Below, one piece after another: positions 17,089 through 25,515 of a stretch of 64,000 nt of DNA. A model generated the notes under the pieces. It searched no databases and had not been told where the DNA came from. It worked only from the letters and a program-made list of their open reading frames with translations. The DNA comes from Planctomycetota bacterium (GTDB taxonomy: Bacteria; Planctomycetota; UBA1135; GCA-002686595). The stretch is from NCBI GenBank assembly GCA_014237855.1, contig JABACD010000009.1, forward strand, positions 124,001 through 188,000. Reading direction: 5' to 3'. A program made the position numbers and the translations under genes. Within the stretch, counting starts at the first letter, position 1; every line of letters begins with the position of its first letter.

Positions 17089-19158
17089 TTAGAACTCAAG
17101 CCTCAATCCGATGACGAGCCGCCGCCCCAGGGCGTCCACGCCCGAGCCGTGAACCCGGTAGAGCTCGTCCGTCAGGTTGAGCAGGGCGATCCGCCAGGTT
17201 GCGTCAGGATTGAAGTCGCCCCAGACCTCGAAATTGTATGTCAACCAGCTCGAAGTGCCCTTGGGATCGATCCGGGGATCGGTCACATCCTGGGGATTGA
17301 GGCGATCCTGCTTGTCGGCCCACAGAATCCAGGCCCTGGCATTGGGAAGATAGAACCACTCCTGCTCCAGGGGCTCATAGTTCAGGGCCAGGTGGCCATT
17401 CAAGGGGGGCACCCGACGGGCCGGAAAATAGCCGCTTCCCACCGAGGGATCCTTCTGGCGACCATGCACGTAGGCGATCGACCCATCGACGGAGTAGGCC
17501 GAGAGCTCATCCCCCAGCCGGCGCCAGAAGCCCAGGTCGGCTCCATAGAGCTGCACCTCGCCGGTGTTCTCTCGCCTGTAGACCTCGTCCCCGTCCTTGG
17601 ACGGGTTGCCCTCGTCGAGCAGGACCCGACCGATGTAGTCATCGATCTGGGTGCCGAAGATCCCGAAGGAGCCGTTCCAGTTCGAGCGACTCACCTCGAT
17701 GGCACCCTCCAAGGTCAGGCTCTCCTCCGGCTCGAGGTCAGGGTTCGCAAGCTCTGTTCCACTGGCAAAGCTGCCATCGTTGGCCAGGTCGTCCAGGTTG
17801 GGTGCGCGAAAGCCCTGGGTGAGAGATGCCGTGAAGAGCATTCCATCACCCAGATCCCTGGCTGCCTCGATTCCACCGATCAGTGAGCTGAACTGGTCGG
17901 AGGAACTCTGGAAGCCATTGCGTTCACCGAACTGAAAGTCGTAGCCCGAGAATCGAGCACCAATCGTGAAGTACCAGGGTGCGTAGGAGAACAACTCGTC
18001 CTGAACGAAGACCCCAAAGCGCGAGTAGTTCGCGTCCGGGGCAAAGGCGCCAGGCTGATCGGTTGTGACTCCCCCATCGGTGTCCTCGCGAGTGGAATCA
18101 ACATCGTCCAAGCTCGCATCGAGTCCCCAGGTGAAGAGATGACCTGTGCCCAGGGCACGCTGCCAGTCCATGCCAATCCCGACGGAGACCACCTCGTCGC
18201 GCTCGTGGACCGACACGGACGAGCCGGTCTTGGTTCTATCGCGTTCCTCGGTATAGGTACTGAGGTTGACGCGCACCTGCATGCGATCAGCAACCTCTCC
18301 AGGTTCTTCATCGGTATAGGAGAGCACCCACCCATTGCGATCTTGGAGAGAGTAGCGCCAGTCACTGTGCGTTGGCTCAGTCTGCCCGTACCCCACGTTC
18401 AGCTTGTCAGTACGGGGAACATTGAAGTCGCGACTGACGGTGCCGGTAAGCCGGAGAGTCTGCTGAGCACCAACGGCATACTCATAGGAACCAAAGTAGG
18501 AGTGTCCGTGGTAAGCGGTGTTGTCCACGCTCTGGTTTTCGCCGGCCTTGTAACTCTCGAAGTCAAAGCCACTGGCAACCCCCAGGCCGCCGTGATTGCC
18601 ATAAGCCGCAGACCCTTCGATGGACAGGCGCACGCCCTCGATGGCCGTGTCATAGGTCGCCTCTGCGGATCCCTGGTAGGGACGCAGGTACTCGTTGGGA
18701 TCCTGTGTCTCCGCTCTGCGCCCCTTGGTCCAGATCGCCACGACACCTCCAATGGCATCCGAACCGTAGAGGATCGAGCCATTGCCTCGCAGGATGTCGA
18801 CCCTGTCGACAATCGCCGGATCAATGGTGTTCAGGCTCTGATTCGGACCGAGGCGCGTGGTCGAATCATTCAGCCGGACGCCGTCGATCATCACCAGGAT
18901 GTGGGCGCCGAGCAGGCCGCGGATGACCGGAGCTCCGCCCCCCATGCTGGTCTCCTGCATCCAAACCCCCGTTGCCTCGGCCAATGCACGGGGAAGCGAG
19001 CGAGCCCCCGTGGCCACCAGTTCATCTCCTGTCACCACGGTGACCCTCGCGAGGGTCGAGGTCACCGTTGCCTCCGCCCTTGGCGCAGTGATGATGGTCT
19101 CCTCCAGCTCGAAGTCCTGGGCGAAGAGAAAAAGAAGCAGGGGCAACATGGACTGCAC
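17089..19158 (-). CDS. TonB-dependent outer-membrane receptor
   Basis: 689 residues from a GTG at 19158 (an ATG at 19149 also fits). A short signal peptide, MLPLLLFLFAQ, is followed by a TonB-box-like EETIITAPR. The plug domain spans about 30-150, with LPRALAEATGVWMQ, VIRGLLGAHILVMIDGVRLND, VDRVDILRGNGSILYGSDAIGGVV. The 22-strand barrel ends in an aromatic-terminal strand, GLRLEF. The domain layout matches BtuB/siderophore receptor types, with short, acidic loops. It is followed by tonB. The ligand cannot be read from the sequence; no B12 riboswitch was seen upstream, but a 21-bp palindrome lies 61-81 nt before the start. Confidence 0.94.
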   Translation of the reverse strand: MQSMLPLLLFLFAQDFELEETIITAPRAEATVTSTLARVTVVTGDELVATGARSLPRALAEATGVWMQETSMGGGAPVIRGLLGAHILVMIDGVRLNDSTTRLGPNQSLNTIDPAIVDRVDILRGNGSILYGSDAIGGVVAIWTKGRRAETQDPNEYLRPYQGSAEATYDTAIEGVRLSIEGSAAYGNHGGLGVASGFDFESYKAGENQSVDNTAYHGHSYFGSYEYAVGAQQTLRLTGTVSRDFNVPRTDKLNVGYGQTEPTHSDWRYSLQDRNGWVLSYTDEEPGEVADRMQVRVNLSTYTEERDRTKTGSSVSVHERDEVVSVGIGMDWQRALGTGHLFTWGLDASLDDVDSTREDTDGGVTTDQPGAFAPDANYSRFGVFVQDELFSYAPWYFTIGARFSGYDFQFGERNGFQSSSDQFSSLIGGIEAARDLGDGMLFTASLTQGFRAPNLDDLANDGSFASGTELANPDLEPEESLTLEGAIEVSRSNWNGSFGIFGTQIDDYIGRVLLDEGNPSKDGDEVYRRENTGEVQLYGADLGFWRRLGDELSAYSVDGSIAYVHGRQKDPSVGSGYFPARRVPPLNGHLALNYEPLEQEWFYLPNARAWILWADKQDRLNPQDVTDPRIDPKGTSSWLTYNFEVWGDFNPDATWRIALLNLTDELYRVHGSGVDALGRRLVIGLRLEF

Positions 19159-19543
19159 AGGTGAGTCGAGAGAGACGAAATTCCGGGACTGGACCTCCTC
19201 ATGAAGTACGGCTCCCGGCCTCTAGACGTACTCTAGAGGATCATCCAGGTCCCACGAAAATTCACCGCCCAGAATCTTAGATTCTCACCGGCATGCGTCT
19301 GAGCGGAGGGCCTAAACCGCACCAGCGCAACCTGGTCCCTCTGAGCGAACGGCGGCTGCACTGTCAGCTTGCATCTGACGTCTCTGAGGCCGTTGTCTCC
19401 TGGCCTGCATCCAAGAGCATCGCAGCACTCGGTCACCCTCACCCCATGAAGCCAGGCGGCGCGTTCCATGGGAACTCACCGCCTGGCCGTATCCACGAGT
19501 CCGGACTCGCGCCGGTCGGCGCAGGGTCCACCGTGTCGATCAG
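19159..19543. other. Intergenic region upstream of the TonB-dependent receptor
   Basis: 385 nt between the receptor start and the stop of the next upstream minus-strand gene. The only notable structure is the palindrome at 19219-19239, described separately. A 78-codon frame here has no family features. It presumably carries the receptor promoter. Confidence 0.5.
19219..19239. promoter_or_regulatory. Perfect 8-bp inverted repeat, candidate operator
   Basis: CCTCTAGA-CGTAC-TCTAGAGG is a perfect 8+5+8 inverted repeat. It is centred about 71 nt upstream of the GTG start of the TonB-dependent receptor, where a repressor or activator site would sit. The length and spacing suit a dimeric HTH regulator; it does not match the Fur box I know. 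Function inferred. Confidence 0.5.
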
Positions 19544-20068
19544 CTACTGGATCGACCACTGGCCACGAAAGTCTCCATGGATCGGCCAGCCACTCGCCAC
19601 ATCGATCTCGAGCGGATCCATGAAGCGCCCGGAGAAGGAGCCCAGGAGCACCCGGGGCTCTCCTGAGCCCGCGGCGGGTGCCGTGACGTATGCGTGGAAG
19701 GAACCCTCACCGCTCTCCTTCATGGCGTAGGAGCCCCAGAACTTGAGGCCCTGCAAGGCGCCGACCTCTACAGGAACGAGCTCACCCTCGATCGTGCCGG
19801 TGGGAGAGTAGCCCGTCCAGGGTCCACCAGAGTCGTTGTTGAACATGAGAGATCCCTGGCACTCATAGGGGTTGCCAGCTCCGTCGATCAGGCGTCCATG
19901 AATGTCACCGAGGGAGGTAAAGCTGGGTGCGTGAATCTCTCCGTAGGTTGCCCCCCCCTGCGAGCTCACGACGGCAGCCGCTCCCCGTGCGAGTGGGGGG
20001 AACATCGAGGTCGTCAGGAGAGCGATGGAGGCGAAACATGCGAGCGCGAGCTTTCTTGAATGGAGCAT
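19544..20068 (-). CDS. Secreted protein of unknown function
   Basis: 174 residues. The N-terminus MLHSRKLALACFASIALLTT then ends SMFPPLARGA, a signal peptide with a cleavage site after RGA. The mature protein is acidic, Gly-rich and probably beta-rich (GDIHGRLIDGAGNPYECQGS, GTIEGELVPVEVG, LLGSFSGRFMDP). It contains one cysteine. No domain was recognised. The signal peptide and balanced composition make it a credible gene, but the function is not known. Confidence 0.62.
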   Translation of the reverse strand: MLHSRKLALACFASIALLTTSMFPPLARGAAAVVSSQGGATYGEIHAPSFTSLGDIHGRLIDGAGNPYECQGSLMFNNDSGGPWTGYSPTGTIEGELVPVEVGALQGLKFWGSYAMKESGEGSFHAYVTAPAAGSGEPRVLLGSFSGRFMDPLEIDVASGWPIHGDFRGQWSIQ

Positions 20069-20520
20069 GGTTTGAGCGAGCTGTCAGTGTTGAATCGAGA
20101 ATGTGTTCGTGCACTGCAATCGCAAGCCCCATGCCAGTCGAGCGAAAAATCTCGTTGGCCGGCAAGAACCGTGCTCTGATGGGCAGTCTCATGTGCCAGA
20201 GTACGAACGGCTGGAACTCAGGCTTTCCAGCCCGGCTGAAGGAGTCTGGGGGCCTGTAGAGCAAGTTCGCACACAATGCCCGGGCCGGTTGAGCGCTTCC
20301 TGTGGGGCAAGCGCTGCCCCAGGGCCGCGCCAGCTCCTGGCCGCCAGATCAAGGAACCGGCCCCGGATGGATCCAGAACTCCATCAAGGTACAACAGCTG
20401 TGGCTACTGCCCCAGGAGGCAAAATACCAAGGAAGGTTTTCTCTGCCTCTTCGTCCATGGGGAGCGTCACCCGGCAACGAGCCTGACACATCAAGACACC
20501 TCCACAAGCTCAACGGCCCC
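20069..20520. other. Divergent intergenic region, no clear gene
   Basis: 452 nt between the minus-strand secreted-protein gene and the plus-strand Gly-rich protein gene. In-frame extension of the downstream gene to 20302 gives sequence with no signal peptide and unusual composition, so I leave it unannotated. Promoters for both genes should lie here, but no strong motif was recognised. Confidence 0.45.
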
Positions 20521-22920
20521 ATGAACCCAAGGATCCATGAGTCCCAAGCTCGCTGGTCTTCAACGGCCATACTTGTTCTTTCTACTCTGCTCTGCTCCTT
20601 CGGTGCCACAGAACGCCCCGGTTACCTCGTGGGCAGGGTCCTCACGGAAGAGAGCTCGCAGGTACTGCCGGGAGTGCAGGTCGTTGCCCTGAACGAGGCC
20701 GTGTTCGCGGTGGCCAGTACCTGGACGGACGAGGACGGCCGCTTCGAGCTCGAGGTGACCCACGGTGAATACGACCTGCGCGCCGTTGCCAACGACTTGC
20801 CCCTACAAGCAGGGTTCCACCGAGACCTTCGAGTCACCCAAGGTAAGACCCTGTCTGTCGAGTTCAAGCTCCGCTCGCTGGAGGCCGGCCTCCGGGAGGC
20901 GGGCATCGACCCTGAGTGGCTCATCGATGGCGACGGCGACGGCCTCCCCGACCTGGCAGAGCGCGAGACGAACTCGGACTACAGGATCGAGGACACTGAT
21001 GGAGACGGCATGACCGACGGGTTCGCAACCTGGGTCGGTGCCAACGCCAAGCTCGGACCCTCGCGCAGCGAGCTCAGCCCGGGCCTGATTTGGCCCAAGC
21101 CCGAGAGCGAGTTCCCGCTTCTCAGCGGCGTCCCCCTCGAGCTTCTCTTCGATCCGGTCCCTGGTGCGACAGGCTATCAACTGCGCGTCTTCGGCAAGGA
21201 CGAGCAACACTCCTACGAGAAGGACCACGACCTCGACGCTGACGGGTTACTCCTGGGCGAGGCCTGCGCGCTGCGCTGGTCGCCCCCTTCCCGCTGGGAT
21301 CCCGGAATCTACCAGGTACGACTGCGCGGCTACTTCGGCACTTCCCCGAACTGGATCGGCGGCGAGTCCGGCACGAGTATCAAGCTGTTCTCCATCGAGG
21401 AACTCGAGCCACTGACCTTGAGTGGCGAGGGTGAGCTCTCAGGCATGCTGGTCGCCTCCACGATCCACATCGCCCACGATGCCCAGCTCAGCGTTGCGGC
21501 CGGTGAATGGCTGCATCTGGTTGCGACCGACGGGATCCTGGTGGAAGAAGAAGGGCAACTGGTGGGCGCAGAGGGTGAGAAGGAGAAGCCGCCCGCGGAC
21601 ATCTTCATCTCCTCGGGGGGAGCCGTCAGGATCTTCGGAACCATCGCCAGCGGCGATGGGGCGGCTGGTGAAAACGCCCAGACGCTTCCCAGCGGATGGG
21701 ACCAGCATTCGAGTGCCCAGGCAGGCGCGGGCGGCAAGGCGGGCGACCTCGCCATCTCCGTGAGCGGCGCGATCACGGTCGGCCGCTTCGCGAGCCTCAC
21801 CTCCGGAGCTGGTGGCCGCGGTGGCGAGGCGAAGGCCGAGGCGGATCCGACCCACGACGCCATCGCCTTCGGAGGCCGCGGCGGAACGGGCGGGCGCCTG
21901 CTCTTGCACGGCGATGCGCTGATCGTGGCGGACCGACCGGAACTGATTGTCTCTGGGGCTGGCAACCGAGGTGGAGACGCGCACGCACGTGGTGGCGATG
22001 GCGAGACAGGGGTCCAGGCGGGCCTCTCCACTGCCTTGCCCGGTGCGGGTGGCGACGCCGGTGACCTGTGGCTGAGTAGCTTCGACCTGCGTCAAGACGG
22101 CTTCATCACTCTCGCGCACCCCGACTCCCCCATCTCGGGGGGGGTTGCAGGGGATGTGGGCGGGTCGAATCAGGTAAGGCCCGCAGCCGGAAAGGCCAAG
22201 CGCCAGATCTCGCTCCGGGGACGTTCGCACGAGGTGATCGCCAACGAGGTCGGGGGCGCTGGGTGGTCGAGGGGCGGAGCAGGTCAACCTGCTGTGGCCC
22301 TGGGAGGTGAGGGCTTCAACGCGGGCGCCGGAGGCTTCGCTCACGCGAGCTCGGGACCGGGCGGGCGTGTTCGCCGCCTGGGTATGAGCTATTCGGATGC
22401 AGGCTTGATCTTCGCGTTCATCCCGGAGGCAGGCAGCGGTGGAGTCGCGAGCGCCACGGGTGGGGAACCGGGGCGTGGGATTGGAACCCCCCACGGTGCG
22501 GGCGGTAGTGCCCGTGCTCTGGGCGGCGAGGGAGGCTCTGGCCACCCATTCCCGGCCGCCCTCCTCAGTCGTGGCGGTGAGGGAGGATCCGCCTCGGCCA
22601 AGGGTATCGCCGGGCGAATGGGCAAGAGCGGCTGCCCGACAAGGGGCCAGGATGGCTCTGATGGTGGCGGCGCAACGTCCATCTCCGGAGCAGGCGGCTT
22701 CGCCAATGGCCTCGGCGGCAACAGCGGCTCAGCAACGGCGCACGGCGCGTCCGGCGGAGGTGGTGGCATGGGCAACCCCGGAGGGCGTGGAGGCAAGGGA
22801 AGCGAGGGGAGAGCCTCACTCGGCCCGGTGGGCCATGGATTCATCCTCGACGGCATGGAGGGGGGTCTCGATCGGGTCTCTGGAAAGCTCGGATCACGCG
22901 GCCCGCGCTGCCCCAACTGA
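20521..22920 (+). CDS. Large exported Gly-rich protein with CarboxypepD_reg-like and Ca-binding repeats
   Basis: 799 residues from the ATG at 20521, chosen because the peptide then shows a signal sequence (SSTAILVLSTLLCSFGATE). Residues about 33-100 resemble a carboxypeptidase regulatory-like or CNA_B domain (YLVGRVLTEESSQVLPGVQVVALNEA, TDEDGRFELEV). Residues 135-160 have DGDGDGLPD and DTDGDGMTDG, calcium-binding thrombospondin type 3 motifs. From about residue 300 the protein becomes Gly/Ala-rich with GGAGG, GGRGG, GAGG and GGEGGSG units to the C-terminus. It looks like a surface or extracellular low-complexity adhesin-like protein. Similar Gly-rich proteins occur in many phyla, so the tail cannot be used for homology. 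Confidence 0.8.
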   Translation: MNPRIHESQARWSSTAILVLSTLLCSFGATERPGYLVGRVLTEESSQVLPGVQVVALNEAVFAVASTWTDEDGRFELEVTHGEYDLRAVANDLPLQAGFHRDLRVTQGKTLSVEFKLRSLEAGLREAGIDPEWLIDGDGDGLPDLAERETNSDYRIEDTDGDGMTDGFATWVGANAKLGPSRSELSPGLIWPKPESEFPLLSGVPLELLFDPVPGATGYQLRVFGKDEQHSYEKDHDLDADGLLLGEACALRWSPPSRWDPGIYQVRLRGYFGTSPNWIGGESGTSIKLFSIEELEPLTLSGEGELSGMLVASTIHIAHDAQLSVAAGEWLHLVATDGILVEEEGQLVGAEGEKEKPPADIFISSGGAVRIFGTIASGDGAAGENAQTLPSGWDQHSSAQAGAGGKAGDLAISVSGAITVGRFASLTSGAGGRGGEAKAEADPTHDAIAFGGRGGTGGRLLLHGDALIVADRPELIVSGAGNRGGDAHARGGDGETGVQAGLSTALPGAGGDAGDLWLSSFDLRQDGFITLAHPDSPISGGVAGDVGGSNQVRPAAGKAKRQISLRGRSHEVIANEVGGAGWSRGGAGQPAVALGGEGFNAGAGGFAHASSGPGGRVRRLGMSYSDAGLIFAFIPEAGSGGVASATGGEPGRGIGTPHGAGGSARALGGEGGSGHPFPAALLSRGGEGGSASAKGIAGRMGKSGCPTRGQDGSDGGGATSISGAGGFANGLGGNSGSATAHGASGGGGGMGNPGGRGGKGSEGRASLGPVGHGFILDGMEGGLDRVSGKLGSRGPRCPN

Positions 22921-23089
22921 CGATTCGGTTCCGATCCGTCAGACCGGCCCTGGCGGAGTGATCCAAACCCAAGGATCATGGCCGATGCGCAGCTCCCCCA
23001 CCTGGTGGACGACTCGAGGAGCGCGAGCTTCAAGGGCCGGTCCGGGTGAACAGGGCCTCCGCGTTCTTGGGTGCCGGGAGAACCCTCGC

Positions 23090-23656
23090 TCAGTGGCCCG
23101 ACGCAGCCCTGAAGAACTCGTCCACACCCCACCGGGCGGCGAATGCCGCACGGGAGGCTGGCTCCAGCAGATCGAACAATTCGAGCGCCTCCGCAGGAAC
23201 ATCCACTTGCTTCACCACGACCCCGTCGGCGCCCTCACGAATCAGGAACAGGCCGCTCTTCTCCACCGCGAATTCCTCATCTCCGATCGACCCCAGCGCT
23301 CGGACTCCATCACTGGCTAAGAAAGAGAAGGGAACGGGCTCCACAGAATTGACCGCCACGTCACCTCTCATGAAACACCCGCTAGCCGGGCCACCACCAC
23401 TCGAGCAATTCTGAGTGCTCCCAGTAGTCCAGAGTGCGATGCAGACAACTCCCTTGTCGCCCATCTGGAGGTCGACCTTGGTGATTGCGCCCTTCGCCAC
23501 TCCAGGGATCCTCATGGCTGGATCTTCAGTCAGGTTCGTATCCCAGCTGATGCTCCGCGCCCGAGAGCCCCACCCGCTCCCTGCTCCGCCGGAACAGGCC
23601 ACCAGCGCGAGCAGCCCGATTGCAAGCCATCGTGCCCTTGAATTGAGTCTTGTCAC
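23090..23656 (-). CDS. Lipoprotein, unknown function
   Basis: 188 residues from a GTG at 23656. The start is fixed by an upstream GGAGGAG Shine-Dalgarno stretch, one of the few clear ones in the window, and by the lipobox L-V-A-C with lipidation at C21 after a hydrophobic stretch. The remaining 167 residues are acidic, with a short cysteine pair (NCSSGGGPASGC) that could form a disulfide. The C-terminal half reads as a compact alpha/beta domain (LFLIREGADGVVVKQVDV). No family was recognised. A lipoprotein of similar size lies 67 nt upstream in the same orientation, so they may be co-transcribed. Confidence 0.72.
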   Translation of the reverse strand: MTRLNSRARWLAIGLLALVACSGGAGSGWGSRARSISWDTNLTEDPAMRIPGVAKGAITKVDLQMGDKGVVCIALWTTGSTQNCSSGGGPASGCFMRGDVAVNSVEPVPFSFLASDGVRALGSIGDEEFAVEKSGLFLIREGADGVVVKQVDVPAEALELFDLLEPASRAAFAARWGVDEFFRAASGH

Positions 23657-23723
23657 TGCACTCCTCCGTGAGTGGAAATCCAGCAGGTTGAACACGTGGA
23701 GCGGCGAGCCCTGAACAGTCGGG

Positions 23724-24407
23724 CTAGACCCCCTCGACGACGAAGTTGAGTACGTACGACACCTTGTTCGCACCCTCTTTCCACCAGAAGGTGTAGGTGC
23801 CATCAGTCAGTTCATCCGTCATGGCTTCGACCTCAATAGGGCCAAAGACAAGTCCTGCCTCGTACCTCGAGATCAGGTCCTCGCCCTCGATGTTGGCGAA
23901 GCCCGCACCAATCAACGGATGCTCACTGGGCAATCTGACGAAGTTCTCGAAGCTGTCCGAGTTCCAGTCGATCTGATTGCTCTTGACCAGGCCCGTGAAC
24001 GCGCCTAGCTGTTCCTCGAGTGGCATACCACATGCCGGATGAAACGCCTCGACGTCCAGCTTGACCGCGATGATCTTGGCGAGTCTTTGATCGGCGGGCA
24101 ATGAGAAGGTGAAGGCATCGATATAGGTCTCGTGTACAGGGTAGTACGGTGCCTTGGACCCATCCGGCAACTCGACGCACTCCTCGACGGCACCTGGAAT
24201 CGAGGTGCCAATGATGAGGTTGTCTCCCATGGACAATGTGATTGCAGTGGGCTGCGCGAGGTCACCGGAGAGCTGGCCTTGGTCAGGATCGCTCTCGTTC
24301 CAGGCTACCGAAGCCCCCTCCTGAGCTTCTGAGGATCCTTCTTGTGCCGCACAACCAGGAAGAATGATCGTGAGTAGCAGGAGCAAGGCCTGTGTCGGTA
24401 CTTTCAT
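23724..24407 (-). CDS. Lipoprotein, unknown function
   Basis: 227 residues from the ATG at 24407. The lipobox LPGC is at residues 16-19 after a hydrophobic stretch (ALLLLLTIIL); lipidated Cys is C19. The mature protein is acidic and probably beta-rich (TAITLSMGDNLIIGTSIPGAVEECV, LTDGTYTFWWKEGANKVSYVLNFVVEGV). The end is a tidy beta-strand, suggesting an exported beta-sandwich. It ends 67 nt before the start of the next lipoprotein. No family was recognised. Confidence 0.7.
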   Translation of the reverse strand: MKVPTQALLLLLTIILPGCAAQEGSSEAQEGASVAWNESDPDQGQLSGDLAQPTAITLSMGDNLIIGTSIPGAVEECVELPDGSKAPYYPVHETYIDAFTFSLPADQRLAKIIAVKLDVEAFHPACGMPLEEQLGAFTGLVKSNQIDWNSDSFENFVRLPSEHPLIGAGFANIEGEDLISRYEAGLVFGPIEVEAMTDELTDGTYTFWWKEGANKVSYVLNFVVEGV

Positions 24408-24558
24408 ATGAGCAACACTAATAAAATAGCTCACGACTTCCCAATCGCTCCACACGTCAAGTGCTCTAGCTCTTGCAAGCCTCGTGCCCCGCCAGGCAGA
24501 AGGCGGTGACCGAAGCTGCGCCCACCAGCCCACGAGAGGATCACCCAACCGGGCCAAG

Positions 24559-24600
24559 AAAAAACACCCGCCCGAAGTCCCTGGACTCCTGGGCGGGTGC
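24559..24600 (-). terminator. Rho-independent terminator after tRNA-Gly
   Basis: On the minus strand CACCCGCCC pairs with GGGCGGGTG; an inner AGTCC/GGACT helix extends the hairpin. A run of six T follows. It begins right after the tRNA-Gly 3' end (24606), so it ends that transcript. Confidence 0.9.
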
Positions 24601-24605
24601 TTGAT

Positions 24606-24680
24606 TGGAGCGGCTGAACGGATTTGAACCGTCGACATCAACCTTGGCAAGGTTGCGCTCTACCACTGAGCTACAGCCGC
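24606..24680 (-). tRNA. tRNA-Gly (anticodon GCC)
   Basis: On the minus strand GCGGCTG pairs with CAGCCGC, then T73 and encoded CCA. The anticodon stem CAACC/GGTTG closes a loop TTGCCAA with GCC at 34-36. The T-loop is TTCAAAT. A complete cloverleaf with a strong terminator behind it. Confidence 0.96.
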
Positions 24681-24750
24681 GTTGGGAGGAGAAGGATAGC
24701 CCGGCTCCGCAGAAAGGCAAGTCTCCGGTCAGCACTCTTCGGATGAGTGC

Positions 24751-25515
24751 TCATCCCCCCCGCTCAATGCAACCGGCGACCCATTCTCCGGCCTCTTGAG
24801 CGGCCTGAGGGAGGGAAAAACCAAGGGCCAGGCGGCCAGCAAGGGAGCTTGCATACCTGCACCCCGTGCCACGAAGTGATCGCCCCTCCAGCCGCTCCCG
24901 CCGGCTCCAGTAGGGCCGAACACCGCGCTCCAGAACCAGATCCTGAACGGGGGATTCCACCCCATGGCCTCCCTTGACGAGAACTGCCCGGGCACCGGCA
25001 GCCACCAATCGCTCCGCGGCCGCCGAGCGGGCCTCCAGGTCAGACTCGAGGAGTCCCAGGTCAACATCACACAGCTCTGCCAGCTCCGGAAGATTCGGAG
25101 TCCAGATCGCGCCCAGGGAAAGCAGCTGCTCGCAATAGCCCTCGACGATCGCGTGGTCGAGGAAGCGCTCACCACTGCTCGCAGCGATCACCGGATCAAG
25201 CACGACCGGAAGTCCGGGCGCGACCTCCTGCATCAAGCTCCCCGCCGCTCGAGCCGCAGCGAGCCCGGGCAATAGCCCGAACTTCACAGCACCAACCTGC
25301 TCGTCCAGGAGGGAGAGCGCTTCAGCCAGCCAGAGGGATGGGTCTACGGCTCCGATCTCTGTGACCCCCATCGAACCCTGTTGAGTCCAGGCACTGACCA
25401 CCACGCGCGCCTCGAGGTCCAGCGATTCGACCGCGGACCTATCAACCTCCACACCTGCCTGCCCGCTGGAGTCGTGCCCGCCTATCACGAGCACTGCTCT
25501 GGCCGGCTCGTTCAC
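24751..25515 (-). CDS. thiD: Hydroxymethylpyrimidine/phosphomethylpyrimidine kinase
   Basis: 254 residues. Family motifs are VLVIGGHDSSGQAGVEVD near the start, VKFGLLPG, VVLDPVIAASSG, WTPNLPELAELC, VLVKGGHG and GTGCRYASSLAGRLA at the C-terminus, where the GTGCxxS Cys lies in the substrate-binding and anion-hole region. It phosphorylates the HMP precursor and then HMP-phosphate, supplying the pyrimidine for thiamine. It overlaps the DHH phosphoesterase gene by 4 nt (25512-25515). No other thiamine genes are near. Assignment is secure. Confidence 0.95.
   Translation of the reverse strand: MNEPARAVLVIGGHDSSGQAGVEVDRSAVESLDLEARVVVSAWTQQGSMGVTEIGAVDPSLWLAEALSLLDEQVGAVKFGLLPGLAAARAAGSLMQEVAPGLPVVLDPVIAASSGERFLDHAIVEGYCEQLLSLGAIWTPNLPELAELCDVDLGLLESDLEARSAAAERLVAAGARAVLVKGGHGVESPVQDLVLERGVRPYWSRRERLEGRSLRGTGCRYASSLAGRLALGFSLPQAAQEAGEWVAGCIERGG

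Noticed and set aside
18139-19164. 341-codon plus-strand open frame
   Set aside because: Antisense to the TonB-dependent receptor and without any recognisable domain.
19159-19543. Possible cobalamin riboswitch before the TonB receptor
   Set aside because: No B12-box-like sequence or multi-helix leader was recognised; only the short palindrome stands out.
20302-20520. N-terminal extension of the Gly-rich protein
   Set aside because: Would put 73 polar residues ahead of the signal peptide; the ATG at 20521 is the better start.
21439-22545. 368-codon minus-strand open frame
   Set aside because: Antisense to the Gly-rich protein; its composition is the complement of Gly/Ala codons (Pro/Ser/Arg).
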